Assembly (NCBI GenBank): GCA_013695075.1
Contig: JACDBE010000094.1
Span: 1-6,904 of the forward strand
Source of the DNA: Acidimicrobiia bacterium
Lineage (GTDB): Bacteria; Actinomycetota; Acidimicrobiia; Spongiisociales; UBA5794
Direction of reading: 5' to 3'
Length of the DNA: 6,904 bases
Shown here: piece by piece, positions 5,451 to 6,904 of the stretch
How positions within the stretch are numbered: the first letter of the stretch is position 1
Layout of the letters: the number at the start of each line of letters is the position of its first letter
The notes under the pieces: generated by a model
What the model was told of the DNA's origin: nothing
Database searches by the model: none
What the model saw: the letters and a program-made list of their open reading frames with translations, nothing else
Program-made: the position numbers and the translations under genes

Positions 5451-6739
5451 CCCACGCCGAGCTGCTGGGCCGGCACCGCCGGGTGCTGCCGTCGTGGTTG
5501 GCGTTGTACTACGACCAGCCCATCGCCCTTGTCGACGGTGCCGGGTGCCGGGTGGTCGACGCCGAGGGTAACGAGTACCTCGACTTCTTCGGGGGGATCC
5601 TCACCACGATGACCGGGTACAACGTGCCCGAGATCGTCGCCGCGGTGCGCCAGCAGGCGGGCAGGATGGTGCACACCTCCACCCTGTACCTCATCGAACA
5701 ACAGATCGAGCTGGCGGAGAAGCTGGCGGCGTTGGCCCCCATCCCCGACGCCAAGGTGTTCTTCACCAACTCGGGCACCGAGGCCAACGACACCGCCCTG
5801 ATGCTGGCCACCCAGTACCGCCGGTCCAACCAGGTGCTGGCGCTGCGCAACAGCTACCACGGCAAGTCCCACTCGGCCATCGCCGTCACCGGCAACCGGT
5901 CGTGGTCGGCCACCACGTTGAGCCCGTTCCAGGTGACCTATGTCCATGGCGGGTACAAGTACCGCTCCCCGTTCGGGCACCTACCCGACGACGAGTTCAT
6001 CGCCGCCTGCGTTTCCGACCTACGTGACCTGCTGTCGATCGCCACCGCCGGCGACGTGGCCTGCATGATCGCCGAGCCCATCCAGGGCGTGGGCGGTTTC
6101 GTGGTGCCCCCGGACGGTTTCTTCGCCGCCATCAAGGAGGTGCTCGACGAGCACGGCATCCTGCTCATCGTCGACGAGGTGCAGACCGGTTGGGGGCGCA
6201 CCGGGGAGCACTTCTGGGGGATCGACGCTCACGGGGTGGAGCCGGACATGATCACGTTCGCCAAGGGCCTGGGCAACGGGCTGTCGATGGGCGGCGTCAT
6301 CGCCCGTACCGAGATCATGGACTGCATCAGGGCCAACCACATCTCCACCTTCGGGGGCAACCCGCTGTCGACGGCCGGAGCGCTGGCCAACCTGGAGTAC
6401 CTGCTCAGCCACGACCTGCAGGAGAACGCCTCCAAGGTGGGCCAGCAGCTCCGCAACGACCTTGACCGCCTCGCCACCGAGGTGCCCGAGATCGGCGAGG
6501 TGCGGGGCAAAGGTCTGATGCTGGGGGTGGAGCTGGTGGAGGCCGGGTCGAAACTGCCCAACGCCGCCATGGCGGGGAGGGTGTTGGAGGCGGCCAAGCA
6601 CGAGGGGCTGCTCATCGGCAAGGGTGGCCTATACGGCAACGTGCTCCGCATCGCCCCGCCCCTGACGCTCACCCCCGAGGAGGCCACCGAGGGCTACGCC
6701 AAACTGGAGTCAGCGGTGAGGACCGCGCAGCGGGAGTAG
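5447..6739 (+). CDS. Class III aminotransferase, AGXT2-like
   Basis: The 430-residue PLP enzyme has a usual length for the family. Visible motifs are NSGTEAN (108-114, cofactor phosphate), YHGKSH (137-142), AEPIQG (209-214), DEVQTGWGRTG (243-253, Asp243 contacts the pyridine nitrogen), the Schiff-base Lys273 in ITFAKGLGNG, and STFGGNPL (300-307). The opening YYDQPIALVDG...YLDFFGGI (21-51) resembles alanine-glyoxylate aminotransferase 2 / (R)-3-amino-2-methylpropionate-pyruvate transaminase. Placed directly after beta-ureidopropionase, it most likely transaminates beta-alanine or (R)-beta-aminoisobutyrate to malonate or methylmalonate semialdehyde, with pyruvate or glyoxylate as acceptor. The GTG start overlaps the upstream stop as GTGA, with no clear ribosome site. 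Other class III activities (GABA, putrescine, taurine) cannot be excluded from motifs alone. Confidence 0.88.
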   Translation: MTHAELLGRHRRVLPSWLALYYDQPIALVDGAGCRVVDAEGNEYLDFFGGILTTMTGYNVPEIVAAVRQQAGRMVHTSTLYLIEQQIELAEKLAALAPIPDAKVFFTNSGTEANDTALMLATQYRRSNQVLALRNSYHGKSHSAIAVTGNRSWSATTLSPFQVTYVHGGYKYRSPFGHLPDDEFIAACVSDLRDLLSIATAGDVACMIAEPIQGVGGFVVPPDGFFAAIKEVLDEHGILLIVDEVQTGWGRTGEHFWGIDAHGVEPDMITFAKGLGNGLSMGGVIARTEIMDCIRANHISTFGGNPLSTAGALANLEYLLSHDLQENASKVGQQLRNDLDRLATEVPEIGEVRGKGLMLGVELVEAGSKLPNAAMAGRVLEAAKHEGLLIGKGGLYGNVLRIAPPLTLTPEEATEGYAKLESAVRTAQRE

Positions 6740-6740
6740 C

Positions 6741-6756
6741 CGGCTGATCAGAGCCG
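6741..6756. terminator. Weak hairpin between convergent genes
   Basis: CGGCT (6741-6745) pairs with AGCCG (6752-6756) across a 6-nt loop, starting 2 nt after the aminotransferase stop. It sits in the 34-nt gap between that stop and the stop of the opposing toxin gene, where a shared terminator would be expected. The stem is only 5 bp and neither side has a T-tract, so this is a positional guess. Confidence 0.3.
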
Positions 6757-6773
6757 CTCACAACGGTCATCCG

Positions 6774-6904
6774 TCACAGCTCGAGGACCATCCGCAGCCC
6801 GCGTGCCACCAGGTCCATGTGATCGTCGGGCAGGATGCCGACCCGGTCGATCAGGCTGTTGCGATCGACGGTGGCGATCTGTGACACGTTGACCACGGAG
6901 GACT
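6774..6904 (-). CDS. mazF: MazF/PemK-type toxin, C-terminal fragment
   Basis: Read on the minus strand, the frame is open from the window edge to a TGA at 6776-6774 and gives the last 42 residues of a protein. SVVNVSQIATVDR followed by LIDRVG and a C-terminal amphipathic helix ending GLRMVLEL matches the end of MazF/PemK-family endoribonucleases: the conserved strand that follows the 'S-V-V-N-V/L' motif, the T/V-D-R/K turn, then the helix that packs against the SH3-like barrel. The toxin would cleave single-stranded RNA and be held inactive by an antitoxin, usually encoded immediately upstream, which here is outside the window. It is cut only by the window boundary; no defect is visible in what remains. 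It faces the aminotransferase gene tail to tail and is unrelated to the catabolic operon. Confidence 0.8.
   Translation of the reverse strand, partial: SSVVNVSQIATVDRNSLIDRVGILPDDHMDLVARGLRMVLEL

Noticed and set aside
4608..6739. Agmatine/putrescine pathway (N-carbamoylputrescine amidase plus putrescine aminotransferase)
   Set aside because: The nucleophile motif CYDRHFPE with FNPSAT and FYGSSY, plus the AGXT2-like start of the transaminase, fit the beta-ureido acid route better. Not fully excluded.

Overview
The window is GC-rich (roughly two-thirds G+C by eye), densely packed DNA. Its features are GTG starts, GTGA stop/start overlaps, a lipoprotein with an Ala-rich lipobox, and a MazF-type toxin end. 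Together these suggest a high-GC actinobacterium, possibly of the Acidimicrobiia type; that placement is an inference from style and protein flavour, not from a marker gene.

Layout. Bases 1-157 carry no gene I can support. They hold a pyrimidine-rich tract and then a perfect 32-bp palindrome (104-135) abutting a TATGAT -10-like hexamer (135-140), which looks like an operator on the promoter of the block that follows. Seven same-strand genes run from 158 to 6739: a Pat-like GNAT acetyltransferase (158-733), an ABC importer of the NitT/TauT/thiamine-precursor type (permease 744-1682, ATPase 1679-2500, second permease 2497-3273, substrate-binding lipoprotein 3369-4499), a nitrilase-superfamily beta-ureidopropionase (4608-5450) and a class III AGXT2-like aminotransferase (5447-6739). 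The last 131 bases hold, on the opposite strand, the C-terminus of a MazF/PemK-type toxin (6774-6904, entering from beyond the window), convergent with the aminotransferase.

How it fits together. Beta-ureidopropionase hydrolyses N-carbamoyl-beta-alanine or N-carbamoyl-beta-aminoisobutyrate to the beta-amino acid, CO2 and ammonia. The AGXT2-like transaminase can then convert beta-alanine or (R)-beta-aminoisobutyrate to the semialdehyde. These are the last hydrolytic step and the following step of reductive pyrimidine catabolism. The importer, whose binding protein belongs to the NMT1/THI5-like family, most plausibly brings in a pyrimidine, a dihydropyrimidine or the ureido acid itself. The earlier enzymes (dihydropyrimidine dehydrogenase, dihydropyrimidinase) are not in the window, so either they are encoded elsewhere or the imported compound is already ring-opened. 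The leading GNAT resembles the catalytic domain of protein acetyltransferases and could be a regulatory member of the unit. Three of the gene junctions are 4-nt GTGA overlaps, and only two gaps of about 100 nt (before and after the binding-protein gene) interrupt the block.
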